The notes: a model not told the origin generated them from the letters alone. 64,000 nt of DNA from Bacteroides sp. (GCA_023666835.1 JAMPBJ010000001.1:1-64000); one strand, 5' to 3'. Counted from the stretch's first letter, positions 25,755-34,530 are shown. Made by a program: numbers and translations.

Positions 25755-26570
25755 ATGTTGACCAAAATTCTAGAAACAGCTGACTACATCAGAAATCAAG
25801 TGGGTGCAATGCCCGATACCGCAATCATTCTCGGCACAGGTCTCGGCGCCCTGGTGGATCATATCGAAGATAAAAAATTCATACCCTACGCCCAGATACC
25901 CAACTTCCCGGTATCGACAGTCGAAGGCCACAGCGGCAATCTCATTTTCGGTCGCCTCGGTCAGAAGCCTGTGATGGCCATGCAGGGTCGCTTCCACTAC
26001 TATGAAGGCTATGACATGAAATCGGTCACCTTCCCCGTTCGCGTCATGAAGGCTCTCGGCATCGAGACTCTCTTCGTCAGCAACGCAGCCGGTGGCATGA
26101 ACAAGGAGTTCAGAGTAGGCGACATCATGATCATCACCGACCACATCAACCTTTTCCCCGAAAATCCTCTTCGCGGCAAAAACGACAATCGCCTCGGCCC
26201 GCGCTTCCCGGCTATGACCGAAGCTTACAATAAGAAACTTATTGCCACAGCCGACGCCATCGCCGCTGAAAAAGGTATTCGCGTGATGCACGGTGTGTAT
26301 GTGGGCGTGACCGGTCCTACATTCGAGACTCCGGCCGAATATGAATTCTTCCGCATCATAGGTGGCGACGCCGTGGGCATGTCGACTGTACCTGAAGTGA
26401 TCGTGGCCAACCATGCCGGCATGAAGGTGTTCGGCGTTTCCGTGATCACCGACCTCGGTGGCAAGGATGTCACTGAAGTGCCCACTCACGAAGAAGTGCA
26501 GAAGGCAGCCGAAGCCGCGCAGCCCAAAATGATGGAAATCATGCGCGAACTAATCGCACGCGCCGACTAA
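25755..26570 (+). CDS. Purine-nucleoside phosphorylase
   Basis: 271 residues from MLTKILETADYI. Upstream in-frame codons to 25698 are rejected because they are not conserved in type. Family landmarks are GTGLGALVD (27-35), EGHSGNL (57-63), GRFHYYEGYD (78-87), SNAAGGMN and MSTVPEV. It splits inosine or guanosine (trimeric PNP family 2) with phosphate. thiL follows after 34 bases. Its gene name would be punA or deoD-like depending on convention, so none is given. Confidence 0.95.
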   Translation: MLTKILETADYIRNQVGAMPDTAIILGTGLGALVDHIEDKKFIPYAQIPNFPVSTVEGHSGNLIFGRLGQKPVMAMQGRFHYYEGYDMKSVTFPVRVMKALGIETLFVSNAAGGMNKEFRVGDIMIITDHINLFPENPLRGKNDNRLGPRFPAMTEAYNKKLIATADAIAAEKGIRVMHGVYVGVTGPTFETPAEYEFFRIIGGDAVGMSTVPEVIVANHAGMKVFGVSVITDLGGKDVTEVPTHEEVQKAAEAAQPKMMEIMRELIARAD

Positions 26571-26604
26571 CGGCACGCTCAGACTGATACACCATATATG
26601 TTAT

Positions 26605-27696
26605 ATGGAAAAACAAACCGAAATATCTACGATCGGTGAATTCGGCCTGATCGACCGCATCACTGATGGACTTAAGGCCGTCAACTCGTCTACGCTCAAG
26701 GGCGTAGGCGATGACGCTGCCGTGCTTCGCTATCCCGACACCGACGTATTGGTCAGCACCGATCTTCTTGTTGAGGGTGTGCATTTCGATCTGACCTATG
26801 TGCCGCTGAAGCATCTTGGCTACAAGGCTGCGGTGGTGAATTTTTCCGACATATACGCCATGAACGGCACGCCGCGTCAGATCACCGTAGGGCTGGCTAT
26901 TTCATCGCGCTTCACCGTCGAGCACATCGAGGCTTTGTATTCCGGCATCCGGTTGGCATGCGAAGTGTATGGTGTGGATCTTGTTGGAGGTGACACCACG
27001 GCATCGCGGTCAGGCCTCGTCATCAGCATCACCTGCATAGGCGACGCACCGACTGACAAGGTGGTGCGTCGTTCGGGTGCGAAAGACACTGATCTGATCT
27101 GCGTGTCGGGCGATCTCGGATCGGCCTATATGGGATTGCAACTGCTCGAACGCGAAAAGAACGTCAGCGTAGGTCAGAAAGACTTTGTGCCGAAATTCGA
27201 GGGCAAGGAATACCTCATCGAACGCCAGCTTAAGCCCGAAGCCCGCCGCGACATCATCCGTGAACTCGACAAGGCGGGCATCGTGCCCACTGCCATGATG
27301 GACGTCAGCGATGGTCTGTCGTCGGAACTTCTCCATATCTGCAAGGCTTCCAATGCCGGATGCCGCATATATGAAGAGCGTATCCCCATCGACTATCAGA
27401 CTGCCGTGATGGCCGAGGAGCTCAACATGAATCTTGTCACTGCGGCCATGAATGGCGGTGAGGACTATGAACTCGTGTTCACCGCTCCGCTTCACTGTCA
27501 CGAGAAACTTCAGAACATGTCGGGCATCCGTATCATCGGCCACATCACTCGTCCGGAACTCGGATGTGCCATGATCACTCGCGACGGAGTCGAAATGCAG
27601 CTGAGAGCCCAAGGGTTCAACCACATGGCTCCGGCCCGGGAAGAGATCATCGAACCTGAAGCCGAAGAGCCAAAGACTGACGAGGCCGAAAAATAA
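26605..27696 (+). CDS. thiL: Thiamine-monophosphate kinase
   Basis: 363 residues. It phosphorylates TMP to the active cofactor TPP. Motifs are GEFGLIDRI, GVGDDAAVL (ATP/Mg site), STDLLVEGVHFDL, NFSDIYAMN (Mg site), GGDTTAS and MMDVSDGLSSEL. The C terminus carries an acidic extension (EEIIEPEAEEPKTDEAEK) of about 20 residues after the conserved core. No TPP riboswitch is visible upstream. Confidence 0.95.
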   Translation: MEKQTEISTIGEFGLIDRITDGLKAVNSSTLKGVGDDAAVLRYPDTDVLVSTDLLVEGVHFDLTYVPLKHLGYKAAVVNFSDIYAMNGTPRQITVGLAISSRFTVEHIEALYSGIRLACEVYGVDLVGGDTTASRSGLVISITCIGDAPTDKVVRRSGAKDTDLICVSGDLGSAYMGLQLLEREKNVSVGQKDFVPKFEGKEYLIERQLKPEARRDIIRELDKAGIVPTAMMDVSDGLSSELLHICKASNAGCRIYEERIPIDYQTAVMAEELNMNLVTAAMNGGEDYELVFTAPLHCHEKLQNMSGIRIIGHITRPELGCAMITRDGVEMQLRAQGFNHMAPAREEIIEPEAEEPKTDEAEK

Positions 27697-27708
27697 ACCA
27701 TCGCTTGA

Positions 27709-27738
27709 TTGATAATCCGAATGAAATAGCTAAATTTG
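27709..27738 (+). promoter_or_regulatory. Promoter of nusB-yajC-ybbR-coaE
   Basis: TTG at 27709-27711, a 19-base spacer, then TAAATTTG at 27731-27738, a full consensus match, 33 bases before the nusB ATG. Confidence 0.75.
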
Positions 27739-27771
27739 CAGCGTAAAATCACAAAATAGCTCATTCAAGTC

Positions 27772-29196
27772 ATGATAAATCGCGTACTTATCCGTATCAA
27801 AGTCGTTCAGATGCTCTACAGCTATCTGTTGACACAAGGAGAGTTTAAACTGCAATCTGTGCCCGAGAACGCCTCGCGCGACAAACGTTTTGCCCACTCA
27901 ATGTATGTCGATATGCTATTGATGCTGGTTCGTTTGTCAGGCACCCGCCTCTCACCTGCCGACCGTGTCATTGCCGGTGTTGACGACAATCGTTATTTGC
28001 CCGCCAACAAAATAGCCCGCACGCTTCGTGCCGATTCCGACTTGAAAGCTTTGGCTGCAAAATCCGGATTTTCTTCAGTCTATGGCGACGACGTCGTGGC
28101 TCATCTTCATGGCCTTGTTACTCGCTCAGGCGCTTATCGCAGCTATATCCGATTGAAAAACCGTGAACTATCCGACGATGTTAAGCTTCTGACATCGATC
28201 GTCGAAACCATCCTGGCCACCGATCCTCAGCTTCAGGCTGTGGTTCGCAACAAGGAATCGTATACTGCAAAGGGATTTGACGATGCCGTGGCAATGACCG
28301 TGGCCACTCTCGAGGAGATCGGTGATATTTCCGGACGATATGTGGCTGCAAAAAATTCGCTGACCCGTTCGCTCGACAAAGCCTATGAACTTTATCACGC
28401 CCTTCTGGCCCTTCCGATTGAATTGACCCGGCTTGAGGATATGCGCATCGATGCCAACCGTCATAAATTTCTCGCAACTTCCGAGGATCTCAATCCCAAC
28501 ATGAAGATGGTCGATAATAGCCTGGTCAAACTTCTTGAGGCCAATCCACAGATGGAGGAATTCTTTAAGGATCATCCGTTCTCGTGGAACGACGATCCCG
28601 TGCTCCTCCGCTCACTGCTCTCAAAGATTCAGGCATCTGAAATCTACAAGGAGTATATGGCATCGCCCGAGTCTTCACTCAAGGAGGATTGCGAATTCTG
28701 GCGCAATATCTACAAGACCGTCATCCTGCCGTGCGACGATCTGGCCGAAGCGCTCGAGAGCATGTCGGTGTATTGGAACGACGACCTTTCGATCGTGGGC
28801 ACATTCGTGTTGAAGACCATGCGCCGTGTTGCAGATGCAGAAGCGGGTGCACGTGTGCTTTTGCCCAAGTTCAAGGACGAGGAGGATGCTGCTTTCGGAG
28901 GCGAATTGTTTGTCGACACAATCGATCATTTCGATGAATATCGCGCGATGATCGACCGCTTTATCGACCGTCGTCAATGGGATACGGAGCGTCTGGCTTT
29001 CATGGATGTGGTGATCATGGCCACTGCCATCAGCGAGCTTCTCAACTATCCGGCAATTCCCATCGCCGTCACTCTCAACGAGTATATAGAGATTGCCAAC
29101 AGCTACAGCACTCCGCGCAGCGGTCAGTTTGTCAACGGCATTCTTTATTCGGTCATCAACTATCTGAAGGAAGAGGGCCGGCTTTTGAAAAACTAA
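27772..29196 (+). CDS. nusB: Transcription antitermination factor NusB, long form with internal duplication
   Basis: 474 residues, against about 140 in E. coli and about 310 in Bacteroides. The C-terminal 120 residues are the RNA-binding NusB fold (WDTERLAFMDVVIMATAISELLN, NEYIEIANSYSTPRSGQFVNGIL). The N terminus MINRVLIRIKVVQMLYSY belongs to the same fold. Between them lie about 300 helical residues. Residues of about 37-182 and 200-352 appear to be two copies of one unit: both begin DK, have a long helix, then DDxVxxLxxLxxxxxxYxxY, then an IYKTVIL/IVETILAT helix and a final VxTFVLKTM/VAMTVATL helix. NusB acts in rRNA antitermination with NusE. What the extension does is unknown. Confidence 0.93.
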   Translation: MINRVLIRIKVVQMLYSYLLTQGEFKLQSVPENASRDKRFAHSMYVDMLLMLVRLSGTRLSPADRVIAGVDDNRYLPANKIARTLRADSDLKALAAKSGFSSVYGDDVVAHLHGLVTRSGAYRSYIRLKNRELSDDVKLLTSIVETILATDPQLQAVVRNKESYTAKGFDDAVAMTVATLEEIGDISGRYVAAKNSLTRSLDKAYELYHALLALPIELTRLEDMRIDANRHKFLATSEDLNPNMKMVDNSLVKLLEANPQMEEFFKDHPFSWNDDPVLLRSLLSKIQASEIYKEYMASPESSLKEDCEFWRNIYKTVILPCDDLAEALESMSVYWNDDLSIVGTFVLKTMRRVADAEAGARVLLPKFKDEEDAAFGGELFVDTIDHFDEYRAMIDRFIDRRQWDTERLAFMDVVIMATAISELLNYPAIPIAVTLNEYIEIANSYSTPRSGQFVNGILYSVINYLKEEGRLLKN

Positions 29197-29236
29197 ACTA
29201 ACTAATCTGATTACAAACCATTAAAAACTTACTATT

Positions 29237-29533
29237 ATGCAAGGTGGAGGATTTGAATCCCTTATAATGATCGTTCTACTGATCGTTGTGTTTTACTTCT
29301 TTATGATTCGTCCGCAGCAGAAACGCCAGAAACAGATCCGCAATTTCCGCGAAGGTCTCCAGCAGGGCGACCGCGTGGTGACTGCTGGTGGTATCTATGG
29401 TAAAGTGCGCCAGATCAAGGAAAACACTTTCGTTATCGAAATTGCCAACGGTGTAAACATCACCATCGACAAGAATTCGGTGTATCCTTCGGCCGACGTT
29501 GCCTCTGAGCAAAACGAAGCACAGCAGAAGTAA
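29237..29533 (+). CDS. yajC: Preprotein translocase subunit YajC
   Basis: 98 residues: one N-terminal membrane helix (about 8-24) followed by FFMIRPQQKRQKQIRNFREGLQQGDRVVTAGGIYGKV, the YajC signature. It is associated with SecDF at the translocon. secD/secF are not adjacent here; nusB, yajC, ybbR and coaE form the run common in Bacteroidales. Confidence 0.95.
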   Translation: MQGGGFESLIMIVLLIVVFYFFMIRPQQKRQKQIRNFREGLQQGDRVVTAGGIYGKVRQIKENTFVIEIANGVNITIDKNSVYPSADVASEQNEAQQK

Positions 29534-29550
29534 GAGCTATCCAAAACCCG

Positions 29551-30531
29551 ATGAACGGATCGCCACAACGATGTATCAGGAATTCTGTCGACCATATCCG
29601 GCAGAAATTCCGCACTCGTAGAGGTCATAATGTGATCGTCTACCTGATATGTCTTGCGGCGGCCTTTCTTTTTTGGGTAATCATGACCCTCGACGAGACC
29701 ACCGAACGCGACTATCATGTGTCGGTCGAGCTTGTCAATGTGCCCGACAGTGTGGTATTGGTTGGCGATGTGCCTTCGTCGGTCAATGTGGTGGTCAAGG
29801 GCAAGGGCACGCAGTTTTTGCGCTATTCGATCATGTCGGTGCCCACGCTGAAAATCGATTTCCGCCAGTATGCCACAGCCGACAATTATCTGCGGCTGTC
29901 GCGTGCGAAGCTCGATGTCAGGATTCGTGAGCTGTTCGGCCAGGGTGTTTCGGTCGTTTCGGTCGTGCCTGACTCGATACGTGTCGGTTTCACAACCGGC
30001 AAGGGCTACAAGGTGCCTCTGAAAGTCAATGCCAACGTGTCGGCAAGCGGTCACAGTACGATCAGCGGTCCAGTGACGGCTGCATTCGATTCGGTGACCA
30101 TCTATACGCTCGACAACAATCCGCCGGATCTCGACATGGTGGAGACCGAGGAGCTGAGGGTCAACAACTTGTCGGACACTACGGTGGTCAATGTGGCTCT
30201 CAAGCGTCAGTCGGGAATGCGCATGATCCCGGATCATGTCAATGTGACCGTTCCGGTTGAGATGCTCGTGTCGAAAAAATGTTCGCTGCCGATCAAGGTG
30301 GTCAACCTTCCGGAGAATACGCATTTGATCACGTATCCATCGGCGATCGAGGTCAGCTATCTGACACCCATGCGACTGAGCAATACACCGATCGAAGCAC
30401 AGGCGGTGATCGACTACAACTCGATCAGTCCTTCATCGCGTTATGCGGCCGTCAGTGTGCAGGCACCAGCAGGCGGATTCAAGATCGTGTCCGTGTCGCA
30501 GGACAGCGTTGAATATGTGGTCGAACGATGA
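29551..30531 (+). CDS. YbbR-like domain protein
   Basis: 326 residues with one N-terminal membrane helix (about 29-47) and three or more YbbR-type beta repeats outside the membrane (EVSYLTPMRL, VPDSVVLVGDVPSSVNVVVKG). In Firmicutes YbbR (CdaR) regulates the c-di-AMP cyclase CdaA. A CdaA-type cyclase exists at 5321-6091 in this window but is not adjacent, so any interaction would be between separately encoded proteins. The gene overlaps coaE by four bases. Confidence 0.85.
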   Translation: MNGSPQRCIRNSVDHIRQKFRTRRGHNVIVYLICLAAAFLFWVIMTLDETTERDYHVSVELVNVPDSVVLVGDVPSSVNVVVKGKGTQFLRYSIMSVPTLKIDFRQYATADNYLRLSRAKLDVRIRELFGQGVSVVSVVPDSIRVGFTTGKGYKVPLKVNANVSASGHSTISGPVTAAFDSVTIYTLDNNPPDLDMVETEELRVNNLSDTTVVNVALKRQSGMRMIPDHVNVTVPVEMLVSKKCSLPIKVVNLPENTHLITYPSAIEVSYLTPMRLSNTPIEAQAVIDYNSISPSSRYAAVSVQAPAGGFKIVSVSQDSVEYVVER

Positions 30532-31115
30532 GTCGCGACAATATTATCATAGCAGTGTGTGGAGGCATCGGCGCCGGCAAAAGCGTTGTGTGCGAAATGC
30601 TTCGCGTGATGGGCTTCGAAGTGTATGACTGCGACAGCCGTGCACGGGATTTGATGGACTGCAGCGACGAGATCAAGCGCCGAATCAGTGAGGAGATTTC
30701 GGCTGAAGCCATTCTTGCCGACGGCTCGATTGATCGGGCTGTGCTGGGCGAGGTAGTTTTTGCCGATAAACAGCTTCTCAACCGACTCAACAGCTTGGTG
30801 CATGGCGCTGTGCGCGATGACATCCGCAGCTGGGCTGTAGGCAAGCATGTGTGTTTTGTCGAGACCGCCATTCTTTATGAGAGCGGCCTGGATGCCATGG
30901 TCGATTATGTGTGGGAGGTGATAGCGCCGGTCGATGTGCGCGTGCGTAGAGTGATGAGTCGCAACGGATTGTCGGAGCAACAGGTCATGGCGCGCATACG
31001 GTCGCAAGAGTTAAACGAGGTGGCGCGACGTATGGACACGGTGGTCGAAATCGTCAACGATGGTCTTCGGCCCGTGCTGCCGCAGGTGGAGCGGTTGCTT
31101 GCTTTAACTGTTTGA
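30528..31115 (+). CDS. coaE: Dephospho-CoA kinase
   Basis: 195 residues. P-loop GGIGAGKS (12-19), followed by DCDSRARDLMD and the CoA-binding segment with LNSLVHGAVRDDIRSW and VETAILYESGLD. It catalyses the last step of CoA synthesis. ATG overlaps the ybbR stop. A hairpin follows at 31126-31145. Confidence 0.95.
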   Translation: MSRDNIIIAVCGGIGAGKSVVCEMLRVMGFEVYDCDSRARDLMDCSDEIKRRISEEISAEAILADGSIDRAVLGEVVFADKQLLNRLNSLVHGAVRDDIRSWAVGKHVCFVETAILYESGLDAMVDYVWEVIAPVDVRVRRVMSRNGLSEQQVMARIRSQELNEVARRMDTVVEIVNDGLRPVLPQVERLLALTV

Positions 31116-31125
31116 TATTTTGGGA

Positions 31126-31145
31126 GGATGCATCGGGGTGCATCC
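31126..31145. terminator. Hairpin in the convergent coaE / amidase gap
   Basis: GGATGCA pairs perfectly with TGCATCC across a six-base loop. There is no clear T tract on either strand, so termination is uncertain; it is the only structure in this 61-base convergent gap. Confidence 0.4.
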
Positions 31146-31176
31146 CTACAATGCGACGAGCGGCAATGTTTGGCTC

Positions 31177-31971
31177 TTATGGTTCGATGATGAAATTGTC
31201 GGCGTCGGCCCATGGGGTGAAACGGTCGCGGTCGGCATTGAGTTTTTTTGCGTCGAGTTCGACGTATAGGGTGCCGTCGGCGGCTCGGCGGCCGGTCGGT
31301 TTGCCCCAGTCGTCGTAGGCCACGGTGTCGTCAGCATTGTAACTGCCGTAGAAGTCGGAGCCGGTGCGGTTGCATCCCAACACATATATCTGGTTTTCGA
31401 TGGCGCGGGCTATGAGCATCTGATGCCAGGCGTAGGCGCGGGTGTGCGCCCAGTTGGCGGGCACGATGAGGGCGTCGTAGTCCTTCATGCGCGCGCGGTT
31501 CCACACCGGGAAGCGGATGTCGTAGCAAATGGCCATGCGGATGCGCCACGAACGATATTCGATGGTGGGTGAGGGGAGTCGGCCGGGTCGCAGGGTTTTG
31601 TCCTCGCCTCCGTAGCTGAACAGATGGCGCTTGTCGTAATGGCTGACGCGACCCAGATCGTCGATCATGAAACCGCGGTTGACGAATCCATCGCCATCGG
31701 TAGCTGTCAGTGTGCCCCACAATGCTTTTTTGTTGTCTCGACACCATCGGACCAACGTCGGTATGACGGCTTTTTCCGGCCTTTCGGCTATGCGTGCCAC
31801 TATGTTGAAATCGGGGGTATAGCCTGACGTGAACATTTCCGGCACTACAATGAGGTCGGTGTCTTTATCGATCGTTGCCAAGCGTTGCTTGAGGATGTCA
31901 ACGTTTGCTTTCGGGTCGAAAGCAACGATGTCGAGCGGTATGAGGGCTACTTTGAGATTGCGGTCGGGCAT
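31177..31971 (-). CDS. Carbon-nitrogen hydrolase (nitrilase superfamily amidase)
   Basis: 264 residues from MPDRNLKVALIPLD. An upstream open frame reaches 32055, but it overlaps the acyltransferase and is not family-like. The catalytic triad is Glu45 (PEMFTSGY), Lys114 (YDKRHLF) and Cys149 (AICYDIRFP). The EDK/RPG neighbourhood resembles the omega-amidase / YafV group, which hydrolyses alpha-keto amides from glutamine transamination. The specificity is inferred from family. It starts one base after the upstream acyltransferase stop. Confidence 0.9.
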   Translation of the reverse strand: MPDRNLKVALIPLDIVAFDPKANVDILKQRLATIDKDTDLIVVPEMFTSGYTPDFNIVARIAERPEKAVIPTLVRWCRDNKKALWGTLTATDGDGFVNRGFMIDDLGRVSHYDKRHLFSYGGEDKTLRPGRLPSPTIEYRSWRIRMAICYDIRFPVWNRARMKDYDALIVPANWAHTRAYAWHQMLIARAIENQIYVLGCNRTGSDFYGSYNADDTVAYDDWGKPTGRRAADGTLYVELDAKKLNADRDRFTPWADADNFIIEP

Positions 31972-31972
31972 T

Positions 31973-32518
31973 CTATTCGGTGGTGAATTTTTCGGGGTAT
32001 TTACCGGTGAATGGTTTGTAGTAATCCTTAATCCGCCGCATGTCGGCGTCGACATCGCCAGTGGGTGTGAAGGTGTCGGTCAGCAGGATGCGTTTGGTCT
32101 TGAAGTCTATGACTCCAAGCACGATGGGGATGTCGGCTTCGCGGGCTATGAACAGGAAGCCGTGGCGCCAGTTGGTGGTGCGGCTGCGTGTGCCTTCTGG
32201 AGTGATGGCGAGAGCAAGGCGAGTGGATTGGTTGAATCGCTCTACGATGACATTGACAAGCGACGAGCCTCGTTTCTTCGGCACGGGTATGCCGCCCATG
32301 GCTTTGAATATCAATCTGAGCGGGAAGAAAAACCATGCCTCTTTCATGAGGAATCCGGCTTTGCGCCCTATCGAAGCATAGGCGAGTTTGCCGAGTATGA
32401 AGTCCCAGTTGCTGGTATGCGGAGCCACACATATAATACATTTGGGATAGTCGGGGACGGTGCAGTCCACCGTCCACCCGGCCATCCTCAGTATATGTCG
32501 GCTGATAGTTTTAAACAC
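31973..32518 (-). CDS. Lysophospholipid acyltransferase-like protein (PlsC superfamily)
   Basis: 181 residues, shorter than standard PlsC (about 240). It has the H-x4-D motif as H34-TSNW-D39 and the PEGTRS motif (107-112), both needed for acyl transfer to glycerol-3-phosphate derivatives. Few hydrophobic helices are present. Homologues of this size in Bacteroidetes are called glycerol acyltransferase or 1-acyl-sn-glycerol-3-phosphate acyltransferase. The operon contains thrC, a small conserved gene and the amidase. Confidence 0.85.
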   Translation of the reverse strand: MFKTISRHILRMAGWTVDCTVPDYPKCIICVAPHTSNWDFILGKLAYASIGRKAGFLMKEAWFFFPLRLIFKAMGGIPVPKKRGSSLVNVIVERFNQSTRLALAITPEGTRSRTTNWRHGFLFIAREADIPIVLGVIDFKTKRILLTDTFTPTGDVDADMRRIKDYYKPFTGKYPEKFTTE

Positions 32519-32527
32519 ACTCGTTGA

Positions 32528-32890
32528 TTATTTGTTGGCTGCCTGCTTGTTGGCTTCGCGCTGAGCGGCAGGTATGGCTTTGTTGAGGTCGTCGACGATA
32601 GCCTGCACCTGTTTGTTGAATTCGGCGTAGAACGAAGCGTATGCTTTGTGGAAATATTCGTAAGCTGCTTTGTGGTAGGCTTTTTTGTTTTCGAAATCTT
32701 TGGGCGTTTTGTCAAACGAGAAAGTAGCGTTTTTGATCGATTTCTCCTGCAGTTCTGCAAGTCGTATCACAAGGTTGTTGAGCGCTTCCGAGTCGGTGTT
32801 TTCGACGCATTCGCGTGTGATTATACACTCCAGAGCCACTTCACCACAGATATATTTGATCTGTTTTTTGAGTTCGCGTTTGTTAGCCAT
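32528..32890 (-). CDS. Small conserved Bacteroidales protein
   Basis: 120 residues, soluble and mostly helical, lysine- and glutamate-rich, with no signal peptide. The N terminus is basic (MANKRELKKQIKYICGEVA) and the C terminus runs KQVQAIVDDLNKAIPAAQRE. I do not recognise a named family. It lies 9 bases before the acyltransferase and 40 after thrC, so probably co-transcribed with both. Confidence 0.7.
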   Translation of the reverse strand: MANKRELKKQIKYICGEVALECIITRECVENTDSEALNNLVIRLAELQEKSIKNATFSFDKTPKDFENKKAYHKAAYEYFHKAYASFYAEFNKQVQAIVDDLNKAIPAAQREANKQAANK

Positions 32891-32930
32891 GATTGTTGGT
32901 TGTTGGGTTTGTAATATATATACGTTAATG

Positions 32931-34220
32931 TCAATGATTATGTTCGAGCAGATAGCGTTTCACTGCAGGGTAGAGGGGAGGGAGCACGGGCTCGTCGTTG
33001 TGCTGACGCTTTGCAGTGGTGTCGTGTTTGGGCAGCGACACGACGTCGCCCAAGAGATTGCGAAGCACGTCGGCATATTTTTCGGGGGCGGCTGTTGCCA
33101 GGAACACACCGGTTTCGCCCTTGTTGAGCCCCAGTTCCATGGCTCGGCAGGCCATGGCCGTGTTGCGGTCCATCAGGTAGCCATAGCGGTGGTAGGTGTC
33201 GACAATCTGCTGCGCTGTCTGGTCGTCGTTGAAGGTGTGGCATTCGATCATGTCGGCCATCGAAGGATTGTTTGCAAAGAGACTGTTGATGCGGGCCACG
33301 TTGGTGGTCAGGGCTTTGCTGTTGAAGTCGTTGACCATCAGTCGACCCTCGGACATTGTGCCCCAGAGTCGCTCATTGTCGTGGCCGGCAGCGAGGATGC
33401 GTGTGATGGGGAGGCCCATCTGATAGGCGAAAAGTGCGGCTGTCAGGTTGCCGAGATTGCCGCATGGGGTGGCGATGGCGATGCGACGGGCATCGGGGTT
33501 CAGTGCCAGTATGCGTGCGTAGGCATAATAGAAATAGAATGTCTGCGGCAACAGGCGGGCTATGTTGATCGAGTTGGCCGATGTGATGTTCATGGTTCGG
33601 TTAAGCTCGGCATCGCGATAGATCTGACGCACTATCGACTGGCATTGGTCGAATGTGCCGCGGATGCTGACTGGGTGGATGTTGGGTGCCGGAGAGCGGA
33701 AGGTGGATTCGGGCACTCTGAGGGTGCGTCGGTGGGGATGCAATATGTAGACATCGACGTTTTTGAATCCGGCAAATCCGGTCGATACGGCGCACCCGGT
33801 GTCGCCGGAGGTTGCGACGAACACTTTGACGTTGCCGCCCCTGCGGTCGGTGGTCAGTATATAGTCGACAATGCGGGCCATGAAACGTGCTCCCACATCT
33901 TTGAATGATCCGGATGGGCCATGGAACAGTTCGAGCGAGTATCGACCTTTTTCAAGTTCGACCAGATTGATGGGAAACGAGAGGGTGTCCTTGACAATGT
34001 CGTTGAGTTTTGCCGCCTCTATGTCGCTGCCAAACATCGATGTTGCGGCCACATAGGCTATTTCCTGGAGCGTCATGTCGGCAATGTTGTTGAACAGAGC
34101 CTTTGGGATCCTGGGGATGGCTACAGGCATATATACACCTCCGTCCGAAGCCACGCTGCGCAGAATCGCTTCCCGCAGGCTGACTGTGTGTTGAGGGTCG
34201 GTAGTGCTATAATAGTTCAT
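32931..34220 (-). CDS. thrC: Threonine synthase
   Basis: 429 residues from MNYYSTTDPQHTVS; the frame is open upstream through the promoter and the tRNA, which cannot be coding. The PLP lysine is Lys107 in GPSGSFKDVGARF, and the family's GDTG loop follows (ATSGDTGCAVS). It converts O-phospho-homoserine to threonine. The 5' leader is short and has a hairpin at 34228-34244 that overlaps the -7 box. Confidence 0.95.
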   Translation of the reverse strand: MNYYSTTDPQHTVSLREAILRSVASDGGVYMPVAIPRIPKALFNNIADMTLQEIAYVAATSMFGSDIEAAKLNDIVKDTLSFPINLVELEKGRYSLELFHGPSGSFKDVGARFMARIVDYILTTDRRGGNVKVFVATSGDTGCAVSTGFAGFKNVDVYILHPHRRTLRVPESTFRSPAPNIHPVSIRGTFDQCQSIVRQIYRDAELNRTMNITSANSINIARLLPQTFYFYYAYARILALNPDARRIAIATPCGNLGNLTAALFAYQMGLPITRILAAGHDNERLWGTMSEGRLMVNDFNSKALTTNVARINSLFANNPSMADMIECHTFNDDQTAQQIVDTYHRYGYLMDRNTAMACRAMELGLNKGETGVFLATAAPEKYADVLRNLLGDVVSLPKHDTTAKRQHNDEPVLPPLYPAVKRYLLEHNH

Positions 34221-34242
34221 AAACCAATGTGGTGTTCTACCA

Positions 34243-34274
34243 CAAAGATATATCATTTTATCCCCAAAAGCAAA
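34243..34274 (-). promoter_or_regulatory. Promoter of thrC with overlapping hairpin
   Basis: On the minus strand TTTG (34271-34274) is followed 20 bases later by TATCTTTG (34243-34250), a perfect consensus. TGTGGT-N5-ACCACA (34228-34244) begins at the last bases of the -7 box, so the first part of the RNA would form a 6-bp stem or present an operator palindrome. Confidence 0.75.
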
Positions 34275-34279
34275 TAAAA

Positions 34280-34307
34280 AATGCGTCGGGCAGGGGCCTG
34301 ACGCATT
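34280..34307 (-). terminator. Terminator of tRNA-Leu
   Basis: AATGCGTC/GACGCATT with an inner GGC/GCC pair; on the minus strand it is followed by TTTTTTATTTG. It separates the tRNA from the thrC promoter 6 bases away. Confidence 0.75.
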
Positions 34308-34319
34308 TTCGGGGTTGGG

Positions 34320-34403
34320 TGCTCGAAGCGGGACTCGAACCCGCACAGCCGCAATGGCCAAAGGATTTTAAGTCCTTCGTGTCTACCATTCCACCATTCG
34401 AGC
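34320..34403 (-). tRNA. tRNA-Leu (TAA)
   Basis: 84 bases. Acceptor GCTCGAA pairs with TTCGAGC; the anticodon stem AAGGA/TCCTT closes the loop CTTAAAA, giving anticodon TAA. A long variable arm (TGGCCATTGCGGC-type) and the T loop GGTTCGAGTCC support tRNA-Leu. CCA is not encoded: the bases after the discriminator A are CCC. Confidence 0.95.
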
Positions 34404-34440
34404 TCCGAGTGCTTTGTAGTCGCTTGTGTGGAAAAGCGTT

Positions 34441-34472
34441 GCAAAGTTAGCAAACACTTTCGGATTTTGCAA
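34441..34472 (-). promoter_or_regulatory. Promoter of tRNA-Leu
   Basis: On the minus strand TTG (34470-34472), 20 bases, TAACTTTGC (34441-34449); about 37 bases before the tRNA. Confidence 0.75.
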
Positions 34473-34494
34473 GCATATTATTTTAATGTTCGTC

Positions 34495-34524
34495 GATGCT
34501 TATCAATGCTTATCGATGCTTGTG
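34495..34524. repeat. Three tandem 10-bp units
   Basis: GATGCTTATC, AATGCTTATC and GATGCTTGTG follow each other directly in the gap between tRNA-Leu and the Rieske-like gene; seven of ten positions agree in all three. Confidence 0.7.
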
Positions 34525-34530
34525 GGGCGC

